From: Drosophila pseudoobscura
Taxonomy: Eukaryota; Arthropoda; Insecta; Diptera; Drosophilidae
Reading direction: 5' to 3'
NCBI RefSeq assembly: GCF_009870125.1
Contig: NC_046679.1
Location: 10,788,001-10,852,000, forward strand
DNA: 64,000 nt
Under the pieces are notes generated by a model. The model was not told the DNA's origin and made no database searches. It saw only the letters and a list, made by a program, of their open reading frames with translations. Position 1 is the first letter of the stretch, and each line of letters starts with the position of its first letter. The position numbers and the translations under genes are program-made. Shown one piece after another: positions 47,399-59,297 of the stretch.

Positions 47399-48295
47399 AC
47401 ATTCCTCCGCTAATTAAGACATTAAAATAGTTCCATAAGACTGCCATGCCCCGTGTGTATCTAGTTGTAGCTGCAAATAAAACCCAAGATATCAATGAAT
47501 TGCCTGCCACCAGTGCTTCTGCTTACGCTTCTGCTTCTTTGGTGAGATCTCAACGGGTCGGTGATCGGTCCGGGTCTAAGTTGTAAATTTGTTAAGCGGC
47601 TTATCAGATGCGAGTCCGAGCCTGGCCTAGGCGATGCGATGATGCTCGTTTGCTTATGACAAATAGAAGACTCTGAAAAAACAAGCATCAAAATGACGTG
47701 TAAATTAACAAATCAGGTAGCCATAAAACGTCGACCATAAAAATATCTTCCAAGTGAAAGTAAAGCTGCGGAGGTGTAAGCCTCTCCGGAGAGCAGCTGC
47801 TGCTGCTTCTGCTGCCGCTCCGCCGGGGGAGCAGTCACAACAAATGGCTTTGTCTATGACAAGCGACAACAATGGTGCCCCAATAGCATATGAAAATATT
47901 TTATAACTAATTCAAATTGGGAGCTCATTTGTAAATTTTATGCGAATTAAATTCAAGTTCAAGCCGTGCCCGGGTCACGTATGGGCTGTAGTTGTTGGGC
48001 TCGTATTTGGACTTGGCTTTTGTCTCGGGTGTCTTGCCAGCCCACAAATTTGCATTTCAAAATTGAACGACATTAACATGGATAATCGGAGCAGCAGACA
48101 CACACAAAACCAGAGCAGAGCCACAGCCATCGTCAGAGCTGGCTGGCCAGAGCCAGTGTTTGCAAAAATCTTTTATAAGTTCATAAAAAGAAAAACGAAT
48201 GCAAAAAATTAAATAAAACATAAAATCATAAAGAGAGCCGAGAGACGCTGCCGAGAAGTCAGCTTACTTTCGAACATCTCTTGTTGTTTGTGTCG
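47399..48295. other. Intergenic gap, Twdl-10 / Twdl-11
   Basis: About 0.9 kb including the Twdl-10 poly(A) signal. A short plus-strand frame near 47.94-48.21 kb lacks any support. Confidence 0.6.
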
Positions 48296-48303
48296 TATAT
48301 AAG
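48296..48303 (+). promoter_or_regulatory. TATA box of Twdl-11
   Basis: TATATAAG, 106 nt upstream of the ATG, the longest spacing in the cluster. Confidence 0.75.
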
Positions 48304-48409
48304 GATGGTTTTGTTGCTGTGACTAAACTATAACCAAACAGAGCTTCGAACGGTGAAAATCAGCCGCGGCAGGCCGCCATCCATAGCACACTTCGAAGAT
48401 CCTCTCAGC

Positions 48410-49185
48410 ATGCGCACCCTGATGGTATGTAGGAATAGGATGAAAGCGATGCTATCTGATAACCAGAAAATAACCGTGTCTATCCACAGTCCATCTCGCT
48501 GCTCTTCAGCATTAGCAATGCCCTGAACAACGCCTACCTTCCGGCCAACAGTGACTACGCCCCGAAGCGCCCTACGGCCACGGAATACTTCACCTACGCA
48601 GCTCCGCCGGACGAGGATCAGGCAGCGCCCTGGCAGGCAGCCCGCCAGTTGGCCAAGGCCCTGGTGCCGCCCCAGCAGGTCGTCTTCATCCGCACCCCGG
48701 AGACCAATCTCTTCACGCTGACGGCCAAGCAGCTGGCTTCCCAGAATCCACTGGATATTTATGTGCTGCAGCGCCAAGCGGACACCGCAGCCCTGGCTCA
48801 ACAGCAAGCCGCCATCCAACAGCAGGCGGAGCACAAGCCCTCGGTGCACTTTGTCAAGTACCGAACTCCCGCAGATGTCACCCGGGCTCTGGCCAGCCTG
48901 AGGAGCGGCTACGATCAGCTGCCCGGCAACAGTATTAGCCACGCCATCGAGACTGCCGACGTCTTCGAGGTGAAGCCCCAGCTGCAGCCTTTGGGTCAGC
49001 CTGTGATACCCCAGACTGTCCGACCACCTGTCCCCCAGACAATCCGCCAGCCGGAGCCTGTCATTTTCAAGATCCTGCCGAAAGGCGGCTCTGACTATGA
49101 AGTGCACGAGGAGGCCACAGAGCTGGAGATGGCCCGGCTGCAGGCCTTGTTCCGGGAATACCTGCCGCCAGGAAAGCACCGCTAG
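48410..49185 (+). CDS. Twdl: Twdl-11, most divergent Tweedle protein (236 aa)
   Basis: Exons 48410-48424 (MRTLM) and 48490-49185 join in phase 0 over a 65-nt intron (GTATGT, CCACAG). Signal peptide runs through SISLLFSISNA; there is no DKLGYNYQP motif and no N-terminal repeat region. Core: EYFTYAA (~37), VVFIRTPET (~69), IYVLQRQAD (~95), KPSVHFVKYRTPAD (~122). FIRTPET replaces FIKGPEN and the stretch between blocks is shortened. The C-terminal half is Pro/Gln/Val-rich and ends EYLPPGKHR, keeping a terminal YLP. AATAAA at 49256-49261. It may have a specialised site of use; position and size recall TwdlS, unverified. Confidence 0.9.
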
Positions 49186-51740
49186 GTTGTAAGTAGAAAA
49201 GGGCCTCTGCCAAAGACTGTATAAAAACTAAATTAAATTATAATTGTAATTAGTAAATAAAGACAAAGTTTTGTGGCGTTTGAATTACTAAATTTCTGGG
49301 AAATTTCTCCCGTTGCTTTATGGAAATTATGCGGATAATTGTTTCGCGCCAAAAAACAACGCAACAACGCCCATAAATTACTCAATGTATTTCCAGGATT
49401 CGCTGTGCTGTCTTTGCATTACTTGACAAACAAATTTAATTGAAATTTCAATCAAAAAACATTTAGTTGTAGCCAAGGCCGTGAAAGGATGGAAAGCTGG
49501 CCAAGACGGCGACGCCGCCGATGTTTATCTATGTATAGCTCTTATAGCTATTATGAATAATTAATTACACAGCACGGCACGGCCTCAGACCGTAACATTT
49601 TACTTTTGAGTTCTCCCAGGGCCCGGCCACACACACTTCGTGGATTACGAGTATCTTCAACGTATCTCTTAGATAATCATTAAGGTGTTGGTATCCAACT
49701 CCTCTTTGCTTCCAACCATGCAAATGTTTTCTTGAGCAAATGTCGCCGTTGCTGTTGCTGTTGCTTGTCGTTGGAAAACTTTTTAATGAGCTACACTTGG
49801 AGTTTTCCCGCAGCTCGCCCTCGCCCCTCCCCACATGAGCCCCAAACGCTATCGCATCCGCTGCCCCAAACTTCTGTGTCGCCACGGACTTTACAACAGG
49901 CGCTGCTTTAAGAATGTTTCAACTAAATTACGACAAGATGCAGGAGGAACAGCAGGAAGTGGAATAGGGAAGTGGGAGTGGAGCAGGAGGACACTGAGGC
50001 TGACATCATTTCGCTTTGCAAATTGTTTTAGTGTCAAAGGTCAAACACACACTTCCACCTCCATTGCCATATGACACGGTGAAGTGCAGCCGTAAAAAAG
50101 GCGCCTTGCCACTGCAAATCTGTTGAGCAAGTTTTAGTTTAAGCATTTTCGAGCAACATAGTGGACGGGGACGGGGACGGTGACGGGGACGGTGACGGGA
50201 GCGGGGGAGTAGGAGCGTCGCTCGTTAGCGGTGCCTGCCAAAAAGTTTGCCAGTCACGTCAAAGCTGCCGGTCTCACATTCTGCTCTAGAGGAGCTGAGG
50301 AGAATGAGGAGGAAACTCCTCTCTTCGTGTTGTATCCAGCAGGCTGGAGCAGGCTGCACGGAGCCAGAGCCATAGCCAAAGCGAGAACTGCTTTAATCCT
50401 GGCCAGAGGCAGCGGCTGCCAGGACGACTCATGACTGGCTGCAATTTCGGGACAGGTGTATCCAAGGTCCAAGTCTTGGATCGGATTCACTCCAGCAGCA
50501 ACAGCAGCAGCAGCTGCCAAGTTTGCGTGTTTTTCAATCTTTTCTCCGTTTTTGCGGAACGCCATACCCATCCCATCCACAAATTAGGCGGATTTTGGCG
50601 CTGGTTTTGCTCTTGTTATTTTCACCCGAGGCATCCAACTTTGCGAGGCAATCGCCTCTAGGAAGGGGCAGAGGGATAATAACCAGCATGAGTAGCTGAA
50701 AGTTTAGTGATTCACTTTCCCCCGAATGCGATATATTCTATCATAGAAAATAGTTCAAGTGGGAGCTTGGGGAGCAGGGAACTTTGTATTCAAATCAATA
50801 TTCAATCAACCAATCCCTGCTTATCAGAGTACATTAAAAACTTTGGCTTTGACGTTGTCGGGTAGTCAGGGAATGACTTGTCAGGGGAAATTGTAATTAT
50901 GAATTTGAGAATTCATTCCCGTATCTCTTTGTATCTCTGTGTCTTCAGAACAGGCCTCGGCCCACGCAGCTGTTGATAAAAAATGTTAAATTCTTATTTT
51001 GCTCGACCATCAAACGATGCCAAAAAGTTTAAATTAGTTAAAGAACTTCATTAACTGAACCGTCGAAAGAGATTGACGTCCGCGGCCAACAGCCAACAGC
51101 CAGCCGGCAGATAGCAGCCAGCAGCGAGCAGCGAGCAAGCACAGCGAAAAACCCAAGTTGTGGAAAATTATGAAAATTATAATTACCGGCTTAAGACGGG
51201 TCGGCTGGCAAGTGCCTGAGCCTCGGCCTGGACCCAAAGACTCAAAGCCAACAGCCAACTTCCAGATATTATCGGCAAAGCCAGTAGCTGTTTATTTTCC
51301 ACGGCATTTCAACACAGTGGCAGCTGCTGTGATGCTCCCTCTGTGATGCTGCTGTGGAGCATCGACTGAGAGTCTGTTTTATGGCCTGTCGCAGCCAACA
51401 CAAATCAATTAGATAATGTGGCAGTGGCAGTGGCGGTGGCAGCAGCAGCAGCATTCGCAATCGCGATCGGTCCATGCATATTTATAGATGTCGCAGAGTG
51501 CATTTAAATCAAAAATAGGCAAGTCAGACGATCATGGATCAGGTCTAGGCCTAAGCCAGGGAAGACGCATGCATATTTAAACGGTCGAGGCATTTTAATG
51601 ACTATCGAATGGCATCGAAATCAACGGCAAGGTCACACCGAAACCAGGCGATCCCCTCATTTTGTGTTGTGGGAGGGGGATGAGTGTCAAACGTCCCAAT
51701 GCATCGATTTCTCTCCCTCTCTCAATGTTTCGTTTGTGGC
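49186..51740. other. Intergenic gap, Twdl-11 / Twdl-12
   Basis: About 2.5 kb, the largest gap inside the cluster. It contains the Twdl-11 poly(A) signal, the GACGGG tract near 50161-50205, and AGC/CAG-type runs near 50495-50520 and 51420-51455. No frame looks coding. It may carry regulatory elements for either neighbour. Confidence 0.55.
50161..50205. repeat. GGGGAC/GGTGAC hexamer tract
   Basis: Six to seven tandem GACGGG/GACGGT units in the gap between Twdl-11 and Twdl-12. Confidence 0.85.
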
Positions 51741-51748
51741 TATAAAAG
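51741..51748 (+). promoter_or_regulatory. TATA box of Twdl-12
   Basis: TATAAAAG, 71 nt upstream of the ATG, with an initiator-like GCATTAGT about 25-30 nt downstream. Confidence 0.82.
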
Positions 51749-51819
51749 CGAGACTTTGTTGAACTTTGAGCATTAGTTCCTCTTGTCACCTCCAAGACCA
51801 AGCCACCAGCCCAGCCACA

Positions 51820-52648
51820 ATGCGCGTCTTCATTGTAAGTCAGCCATCCATTGATTGGGGAAAAGTATCACCTATAACCACTCGCCACCTTCCCACAGCT
51901 TCTCTGCCTTTTTGCAGCCAGCTGCAGTGCCGATAAGCTGGGGTACAACTACCAGCCCGTGGCCCATGCAGATGAGGGCCTCTCCTTCCTCCCGGGCAGC
52001 GGACAGATACCCGTCGAGATCCAGCAGCAGCTGCAGCAGGTGCAGAGCGGAGAGGCAGTGCTCTCACAGCCCATCGAGGCCCCCATCATTCCCCAGGCTG
52101 TGCCTCTGGTCGAGGAGTTCCAGAAGGAGTTCTACAGCTACGCGGCGCCCGAGGAGCAGTTCGATGAGGGTGTAAACAACCAGCAGATCGCCAGTTCGCT
52201 GAAGAAGAACCTGCGCGTCGTATTCATCCGGACACCCGAGAACCAGGGCTTCGAGCGTGCCGCCCTGCAGTTGGCCAAGCAGTCAGCCCAACAGGAGACT
52301 GCCATCTATGTGCTGAGCAAACAGGCTGACGTTGCCAACCTGGCCAAGCAGCTGAATGCCCTTAAGTCGACTTCCAGCAACAAGCCCGAGGTGCACTTTG
52401 TCAAGTACCGCACTCCCGAGGATGCGGCCAACGCCCAGCTTGCCATCCAGAACCAGTACAACCAGCTGCCAGGCGTGTCCCGCATCTCCAATGAGGGTCG
52501 AGCTCCAGTGTTGAACTTTGCCTCGCCAGCGTCCCAGTCGATCCCCGCCAGTGTATCGCGCTCTCCCAGCTCTGAGTACCTGCCCGCCAATGTGGTGGCT
52601 GGCCAGGATTATCTGCCACCTACTCTGCGTCGCTTCCGCGTCAAGTAA
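51820..52648 (+). CDS. Twdl: Twdl-12, Tweedle cuticle protein with Gln/Pro/Val-rich region
   Basis: Exons 51820-51834 (MRVFI) and 51899-52648, phase 0, 64-nt intron (GTAAGT, CCACAG); 254 aa. Signal peptide LLCLFAASCSA after MRVFI, then DKLGYNYQPVAHADEG. The N-terminal variable region (about 35-75) is Gln/Val/Pro/Ile-rich, without Gly or FQPSGL repeats. Core: KEFYSYAAPEEQF (~81), VVFIRTPEN (~112), AIYVLSKQADV (~140), KPEVHFVKYRT (~170). FIRTPEN is shared with divergent Twdl-11, while the flanks resemble the main group. It has two YLP motifs near the end (EYLPANVV and DYLPPTLRRFRVK). AATAAA at 52767-52772. Last gene of the cluster. Confidence 0.94.
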
Positions 52649-55600
52649 GCACCGAATACGAATAGAGGTCCACCACGGTAACGTTTCCTAAACGACCACA
52701 TCGAAAATTACTTCCCCCATCATATTGCAACAAATTAGCTTTTAAGTATCCATACGAGTGTCTAGGAATAAAATTTGTTAACTGACGAATTTCCGATGTG
52801 AACTCCCTCTCTCTGCCCTGAACAGTCTGCAGCTGAACAACACATTCGGTGGCGCCTAATTGTTCGAATCTTTGTGGGGATGGCAAATTTCCACACAGTG
52901 GGGACGTGGACGGATGCGGACGGGGACGTGGACCATTCTTCGCCCTTTTTCGTTCCTTTTATGTGTGATTTGTTTTGCGAGGCAAATCCCAGCCCACGGC
53001 AATGGAAACGAGTATGGTCATGGCGAGGGCGATGGCAGTGGCAGTTGCCGTAGCATTGGCGTGCGGCTGTGTATTCGAGCGTTGTCCCTTCACATTAAAT
53101 CCTTGAAATAATAGCCTGGATAAAGCGCCTGGCATGTCATAAAGTCCAGCAACAAGTTGAGCCACCCCCAACAGAAGGCTCTCATGGAAAACGAGCCCAC
53201 GCAATCATAGATTCCACCCTTCCCACCCTCCGGTCTCATATGCACAACGGCTTTATCCCATCCGCCATTTGTAATTGGAGTTATTAGAATCGAAATGAAG
53301 TGGTTGCACAATGGCCCGGTCTAGGCCCGGTTCTCATTCAACCCTTTTCGGGCTGGTCCGTTGGTTGGGTTGGGCGGCTATCGTTTTGAGGCCATTGCCA
53401 GTTATGGTCCGTGTAAGTGGCAACGTCCTGTTGCAGGTGGAATCTGGCTGCTGGCTGCTGGGTCTGCTGATTTGCTCTGTTCTGTTCTGCCAGCTGACAC
53501 TCATCGGCTATGATTGTGTATCTCTGTGTGAGTGTAGATGAGTGTACATAAGAGCGTGGCGGTGAGTGGGTGTGTGCCTTGATGGCTTCCTGCTTCCGTG
53601 GAAAGCAAACTCATCATGTGAAATGCCACCATGTGCCCCAAACCCCCGAACCCACAGACCCCATCAGGGCTACGGCTACCCATGAACTATGCAGGGGATT
53701 TGGTACGCTGTTGAGTGGAGTCCTTAAATTTCACTTAGATGTAACATAAGCCCGATATAAACGCAACCCAACGGTGCATGTATTCATGGCCATCATGGCA
53801 GCTGTTTGACTGTGTCGGAGACTGGGTGATATGAGTGTGTGTGTGCGCTAAGTGGAAGCCCCTGCAGGAATCGCACGCTTATCAGCAGTCGAGTGCAAAC
53901 TGAATCCGTTGCTCTTTCTGTCGAGTACAGTAACGAATCGCTAAAGCGTAACGGCAACGACAATATGGCTTGTACAAGTGGGGGCTGGGGAACGGGGAAT
54001 GGGGGAATGGCAATTTGGCCCACCATAAACGCTGTTAGCTTGTCTGCCATTTGCCGTCTGACTGCGCCCAGACTGCTGCCTGTAATTAAGGTGATATGCA
54101 GCAGTCAGCCGACCGAATCAACGCCGACGAGGCTGCCAAGTGCGTGTTCTATGCGTGTACTTGCTGTGTGTGTATGTGTGTCTGTCCTTCTGCGCCTGTA
54201 TCTGTGTGTTAATGAGAAGCCTGCTGTGCGCGGAAAATAAATTATTAAAACGACATTCACTGCGCTCTCGACTGTCGCCAAGGCAAAGCTGAAGCTGACG
54301 CTGAGGCTGAAGCTCCTTTTGACACCCAGAGAGATATCAAACATATTTTCCGCAAAGTTGAAAAGCTTTGCCTGCACGGAAGAACACCCCACAAGGGTTT
54401 CACAAAGGTAGAATTAAAGAGTGCATATATATCACATTTTATGTTTCTTTTTTTAGTAATATCAAATAAGTCATATAGGGCACGTGTAAATTGGTTTCAC
54501 TCCAACACAATAAATATGATTTACCGCCTTCCCCTGAAGTAAACATATTGACAGAGACTCCTGTGCCACCGCAAGTTAAGTGTATTAAAAAAAGCGGTAA
54601 TGACCAGTTTTTTGGTCCTAAACTGAAGTGGCCCAAGTTCACGGCCCACAAAGTAGTTGCACATACGCCACATTGCCAGCAGAAAGAAGTTGCGTATACG
54701 ATCCGAAAATCTTCGAAAAAACGTATAGCCTGCCTTTGGGCTGCGTTTTTTATCCAGGGCCCCGCTCAAGTGGGGTTTTTTCAGGGCTTCTTGCGCACAA
54801 ACCCAAATCAAATCCATTTTTTTTGTACGCGGATAACCAAAAACCAAATACAAATCGCTGGTATTATGGAACTGTTTGCAAACAGGGGCACGGGTATTGT
54901 GCCACTTTCAATCACAACAGCCGACAGCTGCGGTGAGCCAACAACACAGCACCATGGCAGTGTGGCAGTGTGGCACAGAGGCAAATTGCAAGCAAACAAT
55001 GCTCCCTATGCAGGCAGCAGGCAACAAACATTTTTATTTCGATTTAATTCACGGAGCAAAACTTTGCCGCTCTCCCTCTGTTGGCAAGGTTCTTCTCATG
55101 CCACCCACCCTTTTCGGCTAACCAATATTTCTTTTCAATTTCTGAATGCGCTCGCGCTTTGCAGGAAAGTTTTGTTGTGCAACTAAATATTTTGACATTT
55201 GTCCGCATGCAGGCGGCAACTTTGTAGGGTAGAAATAAGCGCAAATTGAAATGTGCTCGAGACAGTTTTTGCAGTCGCTATTGTTTTTGGCCCTGCTCTC
55301 AGCGAGTCTCCTTTTGGGGGCTACAAAGTTTCTGGAGTCGCTGTAGCTCGCTTTTGTTAATTCGGCAACCGCAGCACTCACCCATACAGGTGGCAATGAG
55401 CTGTGGGCCCAAACCGAGGCTGGAGCCCAAGCGAAAGCCCCAATCCTGGCCACATCCAAATGCATTTGCAGTTGGCAGTTGTACGCCATGTTGTCGCTGT
55501 CAAAAAGTTTTACTGCGCCTGTCGCTGTGGTTGCCTGCCGCTTCGTTCGGGTTCTGAGGGGCATGGTGCGGATTTGTTGCAAAAAGTGTTTATTGGTGTT

Positions 55601-57177
55601 CCCCATGAGCGAGTACTCGAGCCGGGCCACTCTATGAAAATTGAGTTGTTTTTGGGCAACATCGTCTACAGAGTGCAGCCCTCGGGGCAATACTAACACT
55701 CCGACTGCTTTCCGCATTTCGCCTTCCGCCTTCTGCCTTTTGGCATTTGGCATCTCAATGTGTGCATGCCAAACAGACGCTTGACTGACTGTCGAAACTT
55801 CTTGGCACACATGCTGGGAGTTTCGGCTCATTAACCGTGCCACTCTCCGCTGGCTGACTGCTGCATATTAATTAGGCGACTTTTAGGCGCTGCCATGTAT
55901 AATTAAGCAACGAACGAACCTCTTAACAAACCACATCCTGTTTGCGCTCTCCGTCTTCCTCTCCTGGCATGGCCATGGCTCATTAACAGTAACAGCAAAG
56001 GCCAAAAGCAGTAGCAGTAGCAGTAGTCGGAGCAGCTGCCACTACCACTGCTGCTATGCGAAGCTTCCTACATCTTGGCTATATCCACTGCTAATTTAAT
56101 ATTTATACCTTAATCAAGAGAGACACAGGACAGGGCAAGAGCCAGGGCCAGAGACAGCAGCAGAGAACCCTTTTGATGGGGCCACAGAAAATCTGTTGAT
56201 TCGTCGATATCCAGATTGGTCTGGCCTAACGATGCCCAGGCGTTAATTGCTCATTTCCATGCAACGTTGTCGTTTGGCCCCTGCTTCCAGCCTGACTCTC
56301 GGCTTGCTTGCCACACGAATTCGCAATCGATAGCGCGCATCTGTCACCAGACACACACCCATACACCCGCTCACCCCCACACTGATGTCCTCTTGTCCAC
56401 GACTTGTGAGTGTGTGTTTGTGTGTCTGTACAGGGCTTTGATTCCGTAATGAGCCAACCAGGACCGTTGCACCTTTGTGGCGTTGGGGGCATACAAACGA
56501 GTCGTAGAGGGAGAGAAACATCACAGAAGAAGGAAAAAGAAAATACTCGACCATTGTGTCTTGGGCTTTGTTTGTGGCCCCAGCCCCAGCCCCAGTCCCC
56601 GATTCCGACTCTGGCGCTGTCTCTGGGGCGGATGTGTTTTACGGCCATGATACCCTTGATTCGCCATTTATTTCGTAGTTTATCCTTTCGTTGATTATTG
56701 CAGGACATTTACGCCCGCCCCTTTGGTAATTTTGCTGGGACTTTTGACCTTATGTGTCCTTACGTGGCCCGCCTTTGTTTACGCACTTACGCAGGACAGC
56801 AGTCCCGCCCCGGCTGCTGCTGTGGCTCCAACTCCGGCTCCGGCTCCGGCTGCTTCAATTTCCCTGCACATTTAAAAGGATTAAAAGGATATTCGTCAAG
56901 CAGAAAGTTACGCAAGTTTGTTTAACGCACTTGTGTGGTCCCGCACCGCAAAATCCTGTCTCCACCCCAGGGAGGAGTAGAGCCCTACTCTACCCTCTAC
57001 CCTCTACACTCAACCCGATTTTTGTGGCACTCTCTGCGGCTGCCACTTCGTTGCGTGTTATTCTACATTTGCCTTTTTTGTGTGTGCTTTCGGCTCTTTG
57101 TTTGCCGGGTCCGCTTAAAGGGTTTTGGTTGGGGGTCTGTCCCAAAATGAAATGCCTTTGGCTTCTTGTTTTCAACA
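52649..57177. other. Gene-free interval between the Twdl cluster and the beat gene
   Basis: About 4.5 kb. It holds the Twdl-12 poly(A) signal and then no supported gene. Long frames exist on plus (54491-55186) and minus (55118-55843), but both lack domains, signal peptides, splice context and protein-like composition. Confidence 0.5.
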
Positions 57178-59270
57178 TTTATTTTTTAGTTCGTTCTCTT
57201 TTTACCACAAATATTCGTACTCGTATTTCTGTATGTATATTTAATATGCTGTATATCTCTTCAGTGTAGTAGATTGGCCAAGCAGTAGGCGCCATAATTT
57301 GGGTTGAGTTGTAATTATATTTCTTGTTCTTGTTGTTCTTATGGTTTTTCGTATTTTTTACATTTAAATTTTACATTTAGTTTGTGCTCCACACAGCACA
57401 ATCGCCTGCCCTCCTGCTCGGCAATGACTCGTATCTGTTAATGTTTAAATGTTAGTATTAGTACAATTATACACACAAATATTTCGCGGTTACGATCGCG
57501 TATAATCTGCATGTTGCCTTTCACAACAATTGCAATTGCATCTGTCGCCTGCTATTCGTAGTGGTACTGGTATGTCTGTATCTATAAATAAATATGTTCG
57601 TTATTTTAATCAATTTTAATTTGTCTTTTTTCCTCATTGGTTTTTTTTTTTGTTTGTTTGTCAGTTATCCGCACTCGGAGTAGCCTCGAATTATGCTATT
57701 TATCTAGACCTTTTCTTACAGTAAAATATTTTATACAATACAAATAAGGTTAAGTCAAATAAAGTCGTACAACACGAGTATTGAATATGTCCATGTGTAT
57801 AATATGTGCATGGGAATATATAAATGTTCGACAAACAATGGAAATAAAAACGTTAAAGCTTTTTGTGGTGTAAGTGTTTAAAATTAATAAATTATGCCAT
57901 CATTTATAAATGTGTATATGTATATTATATATATATTTTTTTTTATACACCCTTTGTGAGGTTTTTCTCCTCTCTTTTTGTATACATACATATTTTAAAT
58001 ATATATTTTGTATAATTTCTTGCAGCTTGTTCAATATGCAATGATATGTGTGACTGGAAGATTTTGATGCTAGTGAAATTGTGTGAGGCGCAAACCCCGA
58101 ACGAAACGAGTTGCTCTCTTTGTCTGACGATCTGGCATTATAATAATACTTTTGAATTATCAAAACACAACATTTCCAACTTGTATGTGTGTTTGCTGTG
58201 TGTGTGTTTCAGTTATTTCCATCGCCTCTAAATTGGTTCAATGTTCAGCTTGAATTACTTTCACTGGTAGTAGCTCCCAAAGGAGAGGCCTCAAGGAAAA
58301 ACAATAATTAAATGAAAAATACCATATGTTATTGATGAAGTATGTCACTTGTCTCTCTCTTAGGTTACTGACACATGATATAGAGAAAATGTTACAACAT
58401 TTATGATATGTTTTACGAATTGCTGCGACACTTAATGTACGTTAATTTGTTCTTTATAAATATCATCGTTTTTGTGTTACCTTTGCACTTGACACTTACA
58501 TGAATGCTTTTTTTTTACATAAATACACACTTATATGCTGGATAGAGAGTGCCTGCATGGGACACATACATTAATTAGCAGACACCTGGATGATTGACAC
58601 CTGGCCCATTACCAATTATGCATATTCATGCAGTTAGTATATGTTGAGACAGCAGACTGAGACGACTGACTAGAGGACAACGCACAGTTTGCATATTTAA
58701 CAGACAGATACATACACATATACACATGTAGAAAGAGAGAGTGCTGGAGTGGGGAGTGATAATGGGTACTGGGAGGTGCAAACTGTATATGTGTCGATGC
58801 GATGAGGTGCCGAGAGTTAAGATGTGTTTGCACTTGTTTATAGATTGGTGGGAAACATTTACGAGTGAGTCTCAAACCCATAACAAACTGGGAACCACTT
58901 CCCTTGATAATCTTACACAAATCAAGCGAAATTATCCAGAATTGAATAGAGTCCTGATGATGGAAAATAGTTGATCATAGTGAGTGACATATTGAAACTT
59001 AAGAGAAACAACTTATCATACGATCTTAAAGCATTATCATTTTTTGTGTATAAGTATTAATATTTAATCTTTCTTTCTTTTTTTGGTTTTTCTTTCGGTT
59101 TTCATTGGTTTTTTTCTTTCACATACAGTAAACTTTGTATGCATACCTATTCATAATGTATAATTTATAAATGTAATTCATTTGTTCAGTTAATAATAGA
59201 CAGCGTAGCATAGGAAGACGTCAATACCTGCATAAGACATTTTAGCCATATTTTTATATGTAATATGAAC

Positions 59271-59297
59271 TTTGTTTTGTTTTGTTTTGTTTTGTTT
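59271..59297. repeat. TTTTG pentamer tract
   Basis: Five copies of TTTTG in the presumed 3' UTR of the beat gene (CAAAA on the transcript strand). Confidence 0.9.
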
